Source of the DNA: an uncultured Lachnospiraceae bacterium
GTDB taxonomy: Bacteria; Bacillota; Clostridia; Lachnospirales; Lachnospiraceae
DNA length: 25,106 nucleotides
Assembly: GCA_910579085.1 (NCBI GenBank)
Contig: CAJTRU010000033.1
Span: forward strand, 1-25,106
Reading direction: 5' to 3'
Shown: positions 7,469 through 15,116 of the stretch, piece after piece
Numbering within the stretch: the stretch's first letter is position 1
Layout of the letters: each line of letters starts with the position of its first letter
Notes under the pieces: generated by a model
What the model saw: only the letters and a program-made list of their open reading frames with translations
What the model was told of the DNA's origin: nothing
The model's database searches: none
Translations under genes and position numbers: made by a program

Positions 7469-8845
7469 ATGGTAGAAGCAATAATAGTATTATTAGTGTT
7501 AGGGGTAGCTGGTTTTTTCATTATTAAAAACTATAACCCGGCAGTAATATTAATAGTAGGGGGAATTGTGCTGCTGGCTTTAGCAGCAGCTTTAGGGCAT
7601 CCGCTTTATGGAGAAGGGGAAGGAACAGGATTTGTAGTATTTGATATCTTTAAGAAACTAAAAGATACAATTGTATCAAATATGACAGGTTCAGGCCTTA
7701 TATTAATGATATTATTTGGTTATTCGGGGTATATGAACAAGATAGGTGCGAACCAGGTTGCAGTTGATATACTGGTTTCACCAATGAAGAAGATAAAATC
7801 CAAGACACTTTTTATTCCTATAGTATTTTTACTTGGAAACTTAATGTCCCTGGTTGTACCAAGTGCATCAAGCCTTGCAATTATTCTTATGGCTATTCTT
7901 TATCCGATGCTTCAGGGAATGGGTATTTCTTCAATGACAGCAGCAGGAATTATTGCAATGACAGCTACAATTATGCCAACACCTCTTGGAGCTGACAACG
8001 TTATTGCAGCAGAAACCCTGGAAGTAAACCTTATGGAGTATGTAATGTACCATGCAAGGATTTCTATTCCTGTATTAATTATTCTTGCAATTGTACACTG
8101 CTTATGGCAAAACCATTGTGACAAAGTAGAAGGGGAAAAGGCATTTGTAAAGATAGATGAGTCTAAGTTAAAGAAACAGGAAACAGTTGCAAACCTTCCT
8201 AAAATATATGCTTTACTCCCATTACTGCCATTAATTCTTATCCTTGTTGTAGGAATTGCTGCAATGGTTGTACCATCAATAACTATGGATGTATTTATCC
8301 TGACATTTATATCATTCATTGTTGCAATTATATTTGAAACTATAAGGACAAAAGAATTAAAGAGTGTAGTAAATGCTTCTTCTGAAATGTTTATCGGAAT
8401 GGGTGAAGGTTTCGGAAGGGTTGTAATCCTTGTAGTTGGTGGTTCATTATTTACAAGTGGCATACAGGCTTTAGGTGTAATCGACAGCCTTACAAATGCA
8501 GTACAGCACACAAGTTCTGCTGGACTGGTAACAATGGTTATATTTGCACTTGCCACATGCCTCTTTGGTATACTTAGTGGCGGCGGCCTGGCTATGTTCT
8601 ACGCAGTTATTGCAATGATACCAGGAATAGCAGCTACAGCAGGCGTGCATGGAATGTTAATTACACTTCCTATGCAGATGATAGCAAACCTTTCAAGGAC
8701 AATTTCACCAGTGGCAGCAGTTATAATGATTGTTGCATCAACTGTAGGTGTAAGCCCAACAAGGATACTGAAACGTACAGCAGTACCAACTATTGTGGCA
8801 ATTGCACTTGTAATGGTTCTGGCAGTTGTGTTACTGCCTTACTAA
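7469..8845 (+). CDS. DcuC-like membrane carrier, second of a tandem pair
   Basis: The protein has 458 residues and aligns along its length with the previous gene: LMSLVVPSASSLAIILMAILYP and MPTPLGADN match the same motifs, the charged linker CDKVEGEKAF is in the same place, and the C-terminal LTISPVAAVIMIVAS segment mirrors LRAVSPVSAVVMIVAG. The pair therefore arose by duplication and has since diverged. GAAGGGAGAAAAGAT precedes the ATG. The two may differ in substrate or direction, or form a heteromeric carrier; the sequence does not decide. It is the last gene of the operon, with a strong terminator 40 bases later. The DcuC-family call is secure, the nucleoside substrate is inferred. Confidence 0.85.
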   Translation: MVEAIIVLLVLGVAGFFIIKNYNPAVILIVGGIVLLALAAALGHPLYGEGEGTGFVVFDIFKKLKDTIVSNMTGSGLILMILFGYSGYMNKIGANQVAVDILVSPMKKIKSKTLFIPIVFLLGNLMSLVVPSASSLAIILMAILYPMLQGMGISSMTAAGIIAMTATIMPTPLGADNVIAAETLEVNLMEYVMYHARISIPVLIILAIVHCLWQNHCDKVEGEKAFVKIDESKLKKQETVANLPKIYALLPLLPLILILVVGIAAMVVPSITMDVFILTFISFIVAIIFETIRTKELKSVVNASSEMFIGMGEGFGRVVILVVGGSLFTSGIQALGVIDSLTNAVQHTSSAGLVTMVIFALATCLFGILSGGGLAMFYAVIAMIPGIAATAGVHGMLITLPMQMIANLSRTISPVAAVIMIVASTVGVSPTRILKRTAVPTIVAIALVMVLAVVLLPY

Positions 8846-8884
8846 ATAATGGTATTTCCCTTTTGTTAGCATAAATCCTTTTTT

Positions 8885-8919
8885 ACTCCCTTGGAATGTA
8901 AAAGTTCCAGGGGAGTTTT
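8885..8919 (+). terminator. Terminator of the nucleoside salvage operon
   Basis: ACTCCCTTGGAA (8885-8896) pairs with TTCCAGGGGAGT (one T-G pair), giving a 12-base stem with an 8-base loop, followed by TTTT. Confidence 0.85.
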
Positions 8920-9103
8920 GCATTTTTATCCTATTATAGTTATAACTGGGAGTTATGTTGTTTATTAGGTTTTTTGTTATATGCAACCTGTAGTTTACAT
9001 ATAGAAACCGTAAAACTGTAGCTTTTTTCCAGAAGAACATGTATTATATTAGCAAATAAAAACATAAGAAAGAAAGGACAAGCAGTCTGGAATGGAGGCA
9101 TAT

Positions 9104-9649
9104 ATGACAACAGGCAGCAAAATATCTAAGTTACGCAAAGAAAATAATTATACGCAGGAGCAGCTTGCAGTTATGCTTGGTGTATCAAGGCAGGCAATAA
9201 GTAAGTGGGAAAATGATGTGGCATATCCTGAAACGGATAAAATCCTGAAATTAAGTGAACTTTTTGGATGTTCCACGGATTATATTTTAAGAGATGATGA
9301 TAACCTGGAAAGTGAAGTGTCTTCTGGCTGCCAGCCGCCAGGAAATATTATGATATCTTCATTTGATAATAAAAGTGTTGTTGCATGCCAGAATGTACAG
9401 TGCAGTAAAATCCTTTTCGCCTGTGAGGATGAGCCCAAATATATATTATATGGGACAGATGGTGTTTCATTCTGGGGCAGGCATAATACAACACTTGGGT
9501 GGTATAAATCACTGGAAGAAGTCCAGCGGGAAATTTCAGAAATTACAGAAGCGATAGGCCAGGGAAAACCATCTTATAAATTAAAATATGCTGCTGAAAT
9601 AGAGTTTGTTGGCATATTTGGGCAGCCTAAGCTTAAAAAACATTTATAA
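9104..9649 (+). CDS. XRE-family transcriptional regulator with C-terminal extra domain
   Basis: Residues 3-58 form a classical HTH_3/Cro-cI domain: KISKLRKENNYTQEQLAVML, recognition helix SRQAISKWENDVAYPETDK, and a closing LFGCSTDYIL. A segment of about 110 residues follows and contains GTDGVSFWGRHNTTLGWY near 120-138, an alpha/beta domain of unknown role that may bind an effector. The ATG at 9104 is chosen because GGAGG (9094-9098) lies 5 bases upstream; the in-frame ATG at 9092 overlaps that site. The gene is monocistronic, bounded by terminators at 8919 and 9729. The target is unknown; self-regulation is usual for the family. Confidence 0.88.
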   Translation: MTTGSKISKLRKENNYTQEQLAVMLGVSRQAISKWENDVAYPETDKILKLSELFGCSTDYILRDDDNLESEVSSGCQPPGNIMISSFDNKSVVACQNVQCSKILFACEDEPKYILYGTDGVSFWGRHNTTLGWYKSLEEVQREISEITEAIGQGKPSYKLKYAAEIEFVGIFGQPKLKKHL

Positions 9650-9691
9650 TATATAATATGTAATAACAGATGCAGGACAGGTAAATTATAT

Positions 9692-9729
9692 CCGCCGTAT
9701 ATGGGTTTTATGCCATAACGGCGTTTTTA
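9692..9729 (+). terminator. Terminator after the XRE regulator gene
   Basis: CGCCGT then TATGG (9693 onward, one A bulged) pair with CCATA then ACGGCG (ending 9723), followed by five T and an AT-rich tail. Confidence 0.85.
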
Positions 9730-9828
9730 ATTATTTTTTATTATTTAGTGAACCATATATAAAGTTATGACAATGTATAGGTGTAAGGGTAATCCAAAGG
9801 AAATGACGTCATATACCGGAGGGGAATA

Positions 9829-10344
9829 ATGAATACAACAGAACTGGAAAAATGCATTGAAACATATGGAAATGATATTTATGCATTTTGTGTGCATCTG
9901 GCCTATAGCCAGCAGGAAGCAGAAGAACTTTACCAGGATACCTTTCTTAAAGCAATGGAACTCCTTAGTGGCATAGAAGCAGAAAATAACCCTAAAAGCT
10001 ATCTTTTGTCTATAACCATAAGATTATGGAAAAACCGAAAGAGAAAATATGCATGGCGCAACAGGATAGCAGGATTTAGCAGCCTGGAAGAAGAAACGCA
10101 GGAAGCATGGGATGTAAATGGAAACACGCTTGAGGAAGAAGTGTTAAAGAAAGAGCAGATAAGGCAGTTACGGCAGGCAGTAAAAAAACTGGATTATAAA
10201 TACCGTATGCCAGTGTATCTTTATTATATGGAAGAAATTCCAATAGCTGGTATTTCAAAGATATTAAAGCTTCCAAAAGGTACTGTAAAAAGCAGGTTAT
10301 ATAAGGCGCGGGAAATATTAAAGAAGCAGCTTGCAGCAGAATAA
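9829..10344 (+). CDS. ECF-type RNA polymerase sigma factor
   Basis: The 171-residue size and two-domain layout are those of an extracytoplasmic-function sigma factor. Region 2 spans about 10-75 (YGNDIYAFCVHLAYSQQEAEELYQDTFLKA, the -10 recognition helix). Region 4 spans 115-168 (MPVYLYYMEEIPIAGISKIL, then LPKGTVKSRLYKAREILKK, the -35-binding helix). Region 3 and region 1 are absent. CCGGAGGGGAA precedes the ATG. The next gene, 59 bases downstream, encodes a single-pass membrane protein that is probably its anti-sigma factor. ECF genes often drive their own promoter; I found no clear ECF box here, but a perfect palindrome ATGACGTCAT at 9803-9812 sits just before the ribosome site. The activating signal is unknown. 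Confidence 0.93.
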   Translation: MNTTELEKCIETYGNDIYAFCVHLAYSQQEAEELYQDTFLKAMELLSGIEAENNPKSYLLSITIRLWKNRKRKYAWRNRIAGFSSLEEETQEAWDVNGNTLEEEVLKKEQIRQLRQAVKKLDYKYRMPVYLYYMEEIPIAGISKILKLPKGTVKSRLYKAREILKKQLAAE

Positions 10345-10403
10345 CAATATCTGCATAGAGCCTTTTACTAACTATGCACAATTGTGCAAGAGGGGAGTAT
10401 ATT

Positions 10404-11543
10404 ATGAGTGTTAAAATAGATGAATTATTAAAAGAAGCCCTTATTCCGTCAGAAAAACCAGATGCACAGCTTAACCAGGAAATTTTAAGAAAAGCAGTGG
10501 AGGTTAATAATATGAAAAAACCATTTTTTAAAACTATACCAGTTGTGGCAACAATAGCAGCAGCAGTCCTGGCAACAGGAAGCCTGACAGCATATGGGGC
10601 ATGGAAATACCTTGCTATAGAGCAGGTTGTGGAAGAAATTGGTGATAAAAAACTTGCAGATGCCTTTAAGGAAAAGGGAGCAGTTAATATTAATGAATGT
10701 CAGGAATATGGGGATTATAAAATTACATTAATGGGAACTGTTTCAGGTGACAGGCTTAGCAGTTACCTGGTTGAAGATGACGGGGCATTTATTACAGACA
10801 GGACATATTCTGTTATATCCATTGAGAAAAAAGACGGTTCACCTATGACAGATACATCAGATGACAATTATGAGAATAATTTTCTTGCCAGTCCTTTTAT
10901 AAAAGGTGAAAACCCTGCATTTTTAAATATTTACTATATGGATGGCGGATGTTCAAGTTTTGTTAAAGACGGTGTAGAGTACCGTGTTGTAGACCATGAA
11001 AATATAGAAGCATTTGCAGGCAGGGGAGTATATCTTGGTGTACTTGGTTCTGCATTCTATGATAATAATGCTTATAATTTTAATAATGAAACAGGTGAAA
11101 TAACACGCAATGAAAATTATGAAGGTATAAATGCGCTTTTTGAACTGCCACTTGACAAATCTAAAGCAGATGAAGCAAAAGCAGAGAAACTTCTTGCTAA
11201 ATGGAAAAAAGGTGATAGTGGCAATAAAGAAAACCAGGAAAATACAAGAGATACAGAAGATAAAATGGACTGGGCAAATATAAAAGAAAACTGTAAATTA
11301 ATAAAAGGCTCTGCAAAAACATATCCGGCAAGCCAGTATGGCAAAATGCTGTCATATTCATTAGATGTAACAGGAAATAGTAATCCCGAAGAAAATATCT
11401 GGTCAATAGCAATAGATGAATATTTCAAAAAAGACGAATATGGGACAAAAGTTGCTGGCGCAGCAAGCAATAGTGAGGGTACAGTTTATATAGTAGTAAA
11501 ACGCAGCCAGAATGGAAAGATTACAATTTCACAATACCAGTAA
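10404..11543 (+). CDS. Probable membrane anti-sigma factor / sensor paired with the ECF sigma factor
   Basis: A single-pass membrane protein of 379 residues. The N-terminal cytoplasmic part of about 40 residues (MSVKIDELLKEALIPSEKPDA) could hold the sigma factor. One hydrophobic segment at about 43-62 (IPVVATIAAAVLATGSL) is followed by a large extracellular part that is acidic and Asn/Tyr-rich, with a Lys/Glu-rich linker near 265-290. This layout matches the anti-sigma proteins encoded after clostridial ECF genes, some of which carry DUF4179-like outer domains. The ATG at 10404 follows AGAGGGGAG by 6 bases; the in-frame ATG at 10374 has no site. It is co-transcribed with the sigma gene. The function is inferred from position and topology, not from a recognised anti-sigma motif. 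Confidence 0.75.
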   Translation: MSVKIDELLKEALIPSEKPDAQLNQEILRKAVEVNNMKKPFFKTIPVVATIAAAVLATGSLTAYGAWKYLAIEQVVEEIGDKKLADAFKEKGAVNINECQEYGDYKITLMGTVSGDRLSSYLVEDDGAFITDRTYSVISIEKKDGSPMTDTSDDNYENNFLASPFIKGENPAFLNIYYMDGGCSSFVKDGVEYRVVDHENIEAFAGRGVYLGVLGSAFYDNNAYNFNNETGEITRNENYEGINALFELPLDKSKADEAKAEKLLAKWKKGDSGNKENQENTRDTEDKMDWANIKENCKLIKGSAKTYPASQYGKMLSYSLDVTGNSNPEENIWSIAIDEYFKKDEYGTKVAGAASNSEGTVYIVVKRSQNGKITISQYQ

Positions 11544-11578
11544 TTATAATAATTAATACAATTAAAGCATGTATAAGT

Positions 11579-11619
11579 CACCAGTCCAGGCGGATATCTG
11601 CAATCTGCCTGGACTGGTG
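11579..11619. terminator. Long hairpin between convergent genes
   Basis: CACCAGTCCAGGC (11579-11591) pairs perfectly with GCCTGGACTGGTG (11607-11619); an inner GAT/ATC extends the stem. The genes on both sides converge on it. The T-run is poor on both strands, so it may end transcription weakly or protect the 3' ends of the mRNAs. Confidence 0.7.
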
Positions 11620-11645
11620 CTGTATTAACATTCTGTTATAATAAT

Positions 11646-12578
11646 CTACAGCTTAATATCTTTCAAAAGCTTTGCAAACGGGCTCTCATCTGCTGCTTCA
11701 TTAGAAGAACTGCTGCCAGCCTTGTATTCATCAGGGATATCATATTCTTCATCACTATTGTCAGGTTCATCTTCAATCAGGGCTTTAATACTTAATGAAA
11801 TCCTGTCACCTTCTATTCCAATAATTTTAGCCTTTACAGTGCTTCCAAGTTTCAGCACTTCTTTAGGGGATTTAATAAACTTATTAGTTATTTGTGAAAT
11901 ATGGCAAAGCCCTGTAAGACCTTCGCCTATATTGATAAATGCACCATAGGACTCAATTCTTTCAACAGTCCCTTCTGCTATAGAGCCTGTTTTCAGGCGT
12001 CCAGCTATTTGTTTCTTTTCGGCAAGTGCACGTTCTTTTTCTATTGCCTTAGCCGAAAGCACAAGTTTATGTGTATTTGGTTCAACAGTTATAATTACAG
12101 CATCAACAGTCATGCCAACATAGCTTTCCGTATCTTCAACATATTGCAGGGCAAGCTGTGAGGCTGGTATAAATGCGCGTATCCCTTTTATATATCCTGT
12201 GACACCAGAAGGAACAGCCTCATTTATCTTTACCTTAAAAACAGTACCATTTTTATAATCCTGTTTTAATCCATCCCATACCAGTATATCATTAGCTTCT
12301 TTTAAAGAAAGAATAACATTGCCACCAGGATTTTCAGAATCAATAACCATAGCCTTGATATTATCACCAATATTTATATCATTCTTAATTGAAAATGCAG
12401 GGTCATGGCTACATTCTTCAAGCGGTATAATGCCCTCAGTATAATAATCCAGGTCAACGGTTATTTCTGTATCAGATATACCAATTACATTAACGTCAAT
12501 TATATCACCTTCTTTTAAAACCTTAAAAGAACGTTCAAGCTCATTCTCAAAATCCTTCATAGACATGCTGTTATCCAT
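11646..12578 (-). CDS. S1-domain RNA-binding protein (short ribosomal protein S1-like)
   Basis: The protein has 310 residues and three S1 (OB-fold) repeats at about 22-95, 107-178 and 194-266. The third is the most typical: GSIAEGTVERIESYGAFINI, then GLTGLCHISQI, and closing DRISLSIKA. E. coli S1 has six repeats, while many clostridia have shorter proteins like this, which bind mRNA at the ribosome or act as general RNA chaperones. The C-terminal 40 residues are acidic and Ser-rich (EEYDIPDEY, GSSSSNEAADES). AGGAGG lies 8 bases before the ATG. It is single, with its own promoter and a hairpin downstream. Its promoter adjoins the large repeat element. Confidence 0.92.
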   Translation of the reverse strand: MDNSMSMKDFENELERSFKVLKEGDIIDVNVIGISDTEITVDLDYYTEGIIPLEECSHDPAFSIKNDINIGDNIKAMVIDSENPGGNVILSLKEANDILVWDGLKQDYKNGTVFKVKINEAVPSGVTGYIKGIRAFIPASQLALQYVEDTESYVGMTVDAVIITVEPNTHKLVLSAKAIEKERALAEKKQIAGRLKTGSIAEGTVERIESYGAFINIGEGLTGLCHISQITNKFIKSPKEVLKLGSTVKAKIIGIEGDRISLSIKALIEDEPDNSDEEYDIPDEYKAGSSSSNEAADESPFAKLLKDIKL

Positions 12579-12619
12579 AATAAATACCTCCTGTTAAAAA
12601 TAAGATTTAATGTAACTAT

Positions 12620-12648
12620 ATTGTACACACAAGGTGGCACATGGTCAA
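12620..12648 (-). promoter_or_regulatory. Promoter of the S1-domain protein gene
   Basis: On the minus strand: TTGACC (12648-12643), 17-base spacer, TACAAT (12625-12620). The leader to the ATG is about 35 bases. The -35 box is only 12 bases from the end of the repeat element at 12661. Confidence 0.8.
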
Positions 12649-12660
12649 TATGGTGGATGG

Positions 12661-12928
12661 TTTACAGTTGTTTTGTGTTGGCAGACGGACGGTTTTTAGT
12701 GCCAGAGCCAGAATATTCCGTACAGGGGCACGCTCCCGCTACGTTAACCCACGCAGCGGCACATAAAGCCCATATATCCCAGATGAAACTTACGTTTCCC
12801 TGGAATATATGGCTTAAATGCCGGCGGGGTTAAAGTGCCCCTTTTACGGAATAATTCATGGCATCTGGCACGCAAAACCTGTCACCAGCAATCTGCAACA
12901 AAAAACAAAATAACTAGATAACTGTAAA
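12661..12928. repeat. Repeat unit A: MITE-like hairpin module with TTTACAGTT ends
   Basis: A 268-base non-coding module starting TTTACAGTTG and ending ACTGTAAA. It is the inverted copy of the unit at 13411-13684: its reverse complement carries the same ordered blocks (GACAGGTTTTGCGTGCCAGA, ATTCCGTAAAAGGGGCAC, GCCGCTGCGTGGGTTAACG, CTGTACGGAATATT). Each unit also folds on itself. Only short, repeat-derived ORFs are present (for example 12621-12833), with no family resemblance. The ends and palindromic structure suggest a non-autonomous mobile element or a large structured RNA/DNA element. Confidence 0.85.
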
Positions 12929-13410
12929 TGGGGTGGGTGGAAATATTCTGCCAGCCACTTATTATGCAGTGCAATAATTATAGTTATATTGGTATTAATA
13001 TAAAAATAACACCACTGTGCTCCCTTGACAAACCAGAAAAAGCTGTACGAAACCGCTGGTGCATAAAGCCCTTACCAAACCAGCGGAAGCGTGCTTTGTT
13101 CATGGAAGGCGCTTTGGATTTGCCAGCGCACCCCGTCATTGTTAAATTTCAGCATCTACCTTAACTAAATGACATTGTACCGTAGCGGAAGAGTACCCCT
13201 TTTACCGGATATTCTAGCTCTGGTACTGCAAACTGTCCGCCCACCAAATTACACCAGCAAAAGATAACAGGAAATTGTCCCATATCCAGTTTGTTGTATG
13301 TGGAAATTTATGAAACGGACGCATCCAGTGGTACTTTTTGTATTGATGAATATTTAGCAATAACTACTGCACTGTATAATAAGTGGCTAGCAGAATATTT
13401 CCCCACCCAA
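12929..13410. repeat. Central segment of the composite repeat, with inverted flanks
   Basis: The outer edges are inverted copies of each other: 12929-12980 and 13361-13410 share GAAATATTCTGC(C/T)AGCCACTTATTAT on opposite strands. The inside holds CCGCTGGT...ACCAGCGG (hairpin, about 13051-13085), a block GCGGAAGCGTGCTTTGTTCA that returns inverted at 24481-24500, and a degenerate half unit GTAGCGGAAGAGTACC...GTCCGCCCACC at 13182-13243. TTTATGAAACGGACGC at 13307-13322 is shared with bases 141-157. No credible gene is present. The segment looks built from decayed modules of the same family. Confidence 0.8.
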
Positions 13411-13684
13411 TTTACAGTTATTTTTTTATTCTGTGTTATATTATAAATTTATTGTGACAGGTTTTGCGTGCCAGATGCCATCAATTATTCCGTAAAAGGG
13501 GCACTTTAACCCCGCCGGCATTTAAGCCCGTATATTCTAGGGAAACGTAAGTTTTATTTGGAATATACGGGCTTTATGTGCCGCTGCGTGGGTTAACGTA
13601 GCGGAAGCGCGTCCCTGTACGGAATATTGTGGTTCTGGCACAGAAACCGTCCGTTTATTCACATGAACACAAAATAACTGTAAA
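13411..13684. repeat. Repeat unit B: best-preserved self-complementary module
   Basis: A 274-base module. TTTACAGTTATTTT (13411-13424) is the exact reverse complement of AAAATAACTGTAAA (13671-13684). Moving inward, GTGCCAGA (13468-13475) pairs with TCTGGCAC (13634-13641), TATTCCGTA (13486-13494) with TACGGAATA (13618-13626), and AAGCCCGTATATTC (13524-13537) with GAATATACGGGCTT (13561-13574). CCGCTGCGT/ACGTAGCGG forms a side hairpin at 13581-13604. Pairing in nested order over the whole length shows one long branched foldback. Arms in inverse order to unit A make a composite of about 1 kb. Confidence 0.9.
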
Positions 13685-13694
13685 TTATCCTAGC

Positions 13695-13722
13695 TTTACA
13701 TTTGCAGTTTGTATGTTATAAT
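13695..13722 (+). promoter_or_regulatory. Promoter of ahcY
   Basis: TTTACA (13695-13700), 16-base spacer, TATAAT (13717-13722). The -35 box begins 10 bases after the end of repeat unit B. The predicted leader is about 55 bases. Confidence 0.75.
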
Positions 13723-13752
13723 TAGTAAGTAAGTTAAAATGTAAATTTTTAG

Positions 13753-13767
13753 CCGCCTGTAAGGCGG
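13753..13767 (+). promoter_or_regulatory. Tight hairpin directly before the ahcY ribosome site
   Basis: CCGCCT pairs with AGGCGG around a 3-base loop, immediately followed by AAGGGGGA and the ATG at 13783. It may affect translation; the leader is too short for a known SAH riboswitch plus expression platform. Confidence 0.5.
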
Positions 13768-13782
13768 GTAAGGGGGATTATT

Positions 13783-15027
13783 ATGAGCCAGATAAGGGAT
13801 ATAAAACTTTCACCTTCAGGTGGGCACAAGATTGAGTGGGTACGCAGGAACTGCCCGCTTCTGCGTAGTTTAGAGGAAGAATTTTCACAGACAAAGCCGT
13901 TTGCAGGCAAAAAGATTGCCCTTTCAATACATTTAGAGGCTAAGACGGCATATCTTTGCAAGGTGCTTGCAGCAGGTGGCGCTGAAATGTATATTACTGG
14001 AAGCAACCCGCTTTCAACACAGGATGATGTAGCAGCAGCCCTTGTTGAAGCTGGGTTAAATGTATATGCATGGCATGGGGCAACAGAGGAAGAATATAAT
14101 GGACATATATCAGAAGTGCTTTCACACCAGGCTAATATAATTATTGATGATGGTGGCGACCTGGTACATATGCTCCACACATCTAAAAGAGACCAGCTTC
14201 AATATGTTATTGGCGGATGTGAGGAAACTACTACAGGTATAATAAGGCTTCAGGCTATGGCAGCAGCAGGGCAGCTTGAATTTCCAATGGTACTTGTTAA
14301 TAATGCAGACTGCAAGCATCTTTTTGATAACAGGTATGGCACAGGACAGTCTGTATGGGATGGCATTAACAGGACTACTAACCTTATAGTTGCTGGAAAG
14401 ATAGTTGTTGTGGCAGGTTATGGCTGGTGTGGTAAGGGTGTTTCAATGAGGGCGAAGGCTCTTGGAGCACGTGTTATTGTTACAGAAATTGACCCAGTTA
14501 AGGCTATAGAGGCTGTAATGGACGGATTTGAAGTAATGCCTATGAAAGAGGCAGCTAAACAGGGTGACTTCTTTGTAACTGTTACGGGATGTGCAGGTGT
14601 AATTGATGAAGAAGACTTTATGGAGATGAAAGAAGGTGCAATTCTTTGTAATGCAGGCCATTTTGATGTTGAAATTGATATGAAACGCTTGCGTGAAATT
14701 GCTGTAAATAGTGAAGAAATGCGTAATAACATTATGGGTTATAAGCTTCCAAATGGTGTTACAATATATGTGCTTGCAGAAGGGCGTCTTGTAAACCTGG
14801 CAGCAGGGGACGGGCATCCAGCAGAAATTATGGATATGAGTTTTGCAATACAGGCACTTAGTGCAAAATATCTTACAGAACATGAAAAAGAACTTAAAGA
14901 GAAAATAATTGATGTGCCTAAAGAAGTTGATATGGAAGTTGCACGCCGCAAGCTTGGTTTCCTTGGCAAGGAAATAGATGTGCTTACACCATTCCAGAAG
15001 GAATACCTTAATAGTTCAGCACTTTAA
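13783..15027 (+). CDS. ahcY: S-adenosylhomocysteine hydrolase
   Basis: This enzyme splits S-adenosylhomocysteine into adenosine and homocysteine using bound NAD, removing the inhibitor left by methyltransferases. His50 (SIHLEAKTA), Asp123, the signature GCEETTTG at 145-152, and NNADCKHLFDNRYGTGQS at 173-190 form the substrate site. VVAGYGWCGKGVSMRAKALG at 209-228 is the NAD-binding Rossmann loop, and GHFDVEID and GDGHP are further family motifs. The length of 414 fits the shorter archaeal and clostridial form, lacking the insert of many proteobacterial enzymes. AAGGGGGA lies before the ATG. It is a single gene with promoter and terminator. In many Firmicutes this step is done by Pfs/LuxS instead, so its presence tells something about the organism's methyl cycle. 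Confidence 0.97.
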   Translation: MSQIRDIKLSPSGGHKIEWVRRNCPLLRSLEEEFSQTKPFAGKKIALSIHLEAKTAYLCKVLAAGGAEMYITGSNPLSTQDDVAAALVEAGLNVYAWHGATEEEYNGHISEVLSHQANIIIDDGGDLVHMLHTSKRDQLQYVIGGCEETTTGIIRLQAMAAAGQLEFPMVLVNNADCKHLFDNRYGTGQSVWDGINRTTNLIVAGKIVVVAGYGWCGKGVSMRAKALGARVIVTEIDPVKAIEAVMDGFEVMPMKEAAKQGDFFVTVTGCAGVIDEEDFMEMKEGAILCNAGHFDVEIDMKRLREIAVNSEEMRNNIMGYKLPNGVTIYVLAEGRLVNLAAGDGHPAEIMDMSFAIQALSAKYLTEHEKELKEKIIDVPKEVDMEVARRKLGFLGKEIDVLTPFQKEYLNSSAL

Positions 15028-15031
15028 AATA

Positions 15032-15057
15032 ACAGCATAAATGCTGTGGCATTTTTT
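15032..15057 (+). terminator. Terminator of ahcY
   Basis: Two overlapping stems: ACAGCA/TGCTGT, and the better placed AAATGC (15039-15044) with GCATTT (15049-15054), which runs into six T. Confidence 0.75.
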
Positions 15058-15116
15058 ATAAACAAATTTATTCTTTTTGCTATTTGTGCCGTCTGGAGGC
15101 GGCATGGGAGGGTATT

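Noticed and set aside
6787..8556. Long minus-strand ORFs (244 and 214 residues) opposite the two carrier genes
   Set aside because: Thr/Ile/Ala-rich translations are the usual antisense image of membrane-protein genes; the plus strand has clear family motifs.
12621..13164. Two plus-strand ORFs of 70 and 78 residues in the composite repeat
   Set aside because: They cross hairpin stems, lack ribosome sites and resemble no protein; matching repeat copies do not keep the frames.
12661..13684. Invertible promoter switch
   Set aside because: The inverted arms could recombine, but no recombinase gene is nearby, both flanking promoters lie outside the arms, and the centre has no good outward promoter (only TTGACA at 13025 with a poor -10).
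13723..13782. SAH riboswitch before ahcY
   Set aside because: The leader is only about 55 bases and holds one 6-base hairpin; the conserved riboswitch core is not there.
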